64,000 bases of DNA from Semisulcospira habei. Its lineage: Eukaryota; Mollusca; Gastropoda; Semisulcospiridae. Of this stretch, positions 63,584 through 64,000 are shown piece by piece (position 1 is the first letter of the stretch; each line of letters starts with the position of its first letter). A program made the position numbers and the translations under genes. The stretch spans positions 154,540,234 through 154,604,233 of the forward strand of contig BTPG01000003.1 in assembly GCA_036245525.1 (NCBI GenBank), given 5' to 3'. The notes beneath the pieces are model-generated. The model was not told where the DNA came from, made no database searches, and worked only from the letters and a program-made list of their open reading frames with translations.

Positions 63584-64000
63584 TCACACTTTGAGTTTGG
63601 CTCTCAAAATGAAATCTGTGGTCTTCTGTAGCGCTTCCACAGGCCCGTACAGTTTCTCTTGTCGAGTGGCGGGCTTCGGCCATATCTCCTCCCTCAGCAG
63701 CTGGTGGTTCCCACAGTACTGGAGGATGTGCTCTGTGGTCTGCTCTGCTTCTCCGCAAGGGCACAGGGGAGATGGCACGAGGTGGAAGCGTCTGTGCAGG
63801 TGGAAATTGAGTCGGTTGTGCCCGGTCCTCAGACGGAAGATGTCGCTCTTCAGTGTCTGGACAGCTGATGGTAACTGTCTAGCGGCCGTTGTGGTGGTCT
63901 GTACACAGACTTAATAATGGTCTTCATCTCTGTGAGACTGACTCCCATTTTCATCTTGTTCTTCCTCTGCGCACACTTTTGCCATTCTGTCAGCTTCTTC
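63584..64000 (-). pseudogene. LINE ORF2 C-terminal end, cut by the window edge
   Basis: On the minus strand from the edge: KKLTEWQKCAQRKNKMKM..., a frameshift near 63870, then SDIFRLRTGHNRLNFHLHRR, CPCGEAEQTTEHILQYCGNH (a CxC...HxxxxC zinc motif) and DFILRAKLKV stop at 63584. The 'LRTGHN.L' and CPCG...EHIL.C pair is the end of RNase H-type ORF2 proteins in I/jockey-like LINEs. The rest lies beyond the window. Confidence 0.8.

Overview
This window is eukaryotic, repeat-rich DNA, most likely from a marine mollusc (probably a gastropod). That inference rests on spliced coding exons, no operon structure, and the repeat types: tRNA-derived SINEs with (AACC)n or (ATCA)n tails, CR1/L2-type LINEs whose ORF1 carries an SGNH-esterase domain, a 'TGACCTTTC'-rich satellite, and long CA/GT/CT arrays. 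No species assignment can be made from the sequence alone.

Genes. Two spliced cellular-type gene models can be supported. (1) On the minus strand, 5658 to 4208, is a complete two-exon gene for a SPA17-like protein of 170 aa: an RIIa docking domain, then an IQ motif split by the intron. A CRE site and an inverted CCAAT box lie upstream. (2) On the plus strand, about 39.0-42.8 kb, is a spliced gene for a tyrosine-recombinase-like protein with N-terminal zinc fingers and a C-terminal SANT/Myb-like segment. The R, LR, GH and Y landmarks of tyrosine recombinases are present at the right spacing. The copy is broken by one frameshift and three in-frame stops, so it is called a pseudogene or decayed mobile element. 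A proline-rich open region at 35.95-37.49 kb is a third, unassigned candidate.

LINEs. A long minus-strand CR1/L2-like element (about 25.4 to 17.5 kb) has ORF1 (N-terminal domain, coiled coil, SGNH) and ORF2 (endonuclease, reverse transcriptase), all with frameshifts. A second ORF1 of the same type (17.45-15.3 kb) lacks ORF2. A zinc-knuckle ORF1 element (12.0-10.0 kb), a plus-strand CR1 3' end (7.7-9.0 kb, with a nested insertion), an RTE/jockey-like tail (7.56-7.0 kb), a zinc-finger LINE tail (13.2-13.4 kb) and an RNase H-side tail at the right edge (64.0-63.58 kb) are fragments.

Small palindromic elements dominate the rest. I label families F1-F7 locally. F1, F2 and F5 have TTAA (or YTAW) ends and long internal hairpins, resembling piggyBac-type MITEs. 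F6 has exact 9-bp target duplications. F3, F4 and F7 are further hairpin families. F8 is a SINE-like retroposon with 9-15 bp target duplications. There are more than 45 such copies in 64 kb.

Tandem structure: a 165-bp satellite (0.95-1.87 kb), a C-rich minisatellite (27.5-28.1 kb), a 150-160 bp minisatellite directly 3' of the recombinase gene (42.86-43.6 kb), a 2.7-kb tandem duplication bounded by GT arrays (52.5-57.97 kb), and a 1.1-kb CT array punctuated by CGGCGG (49.3-50.4 kb).
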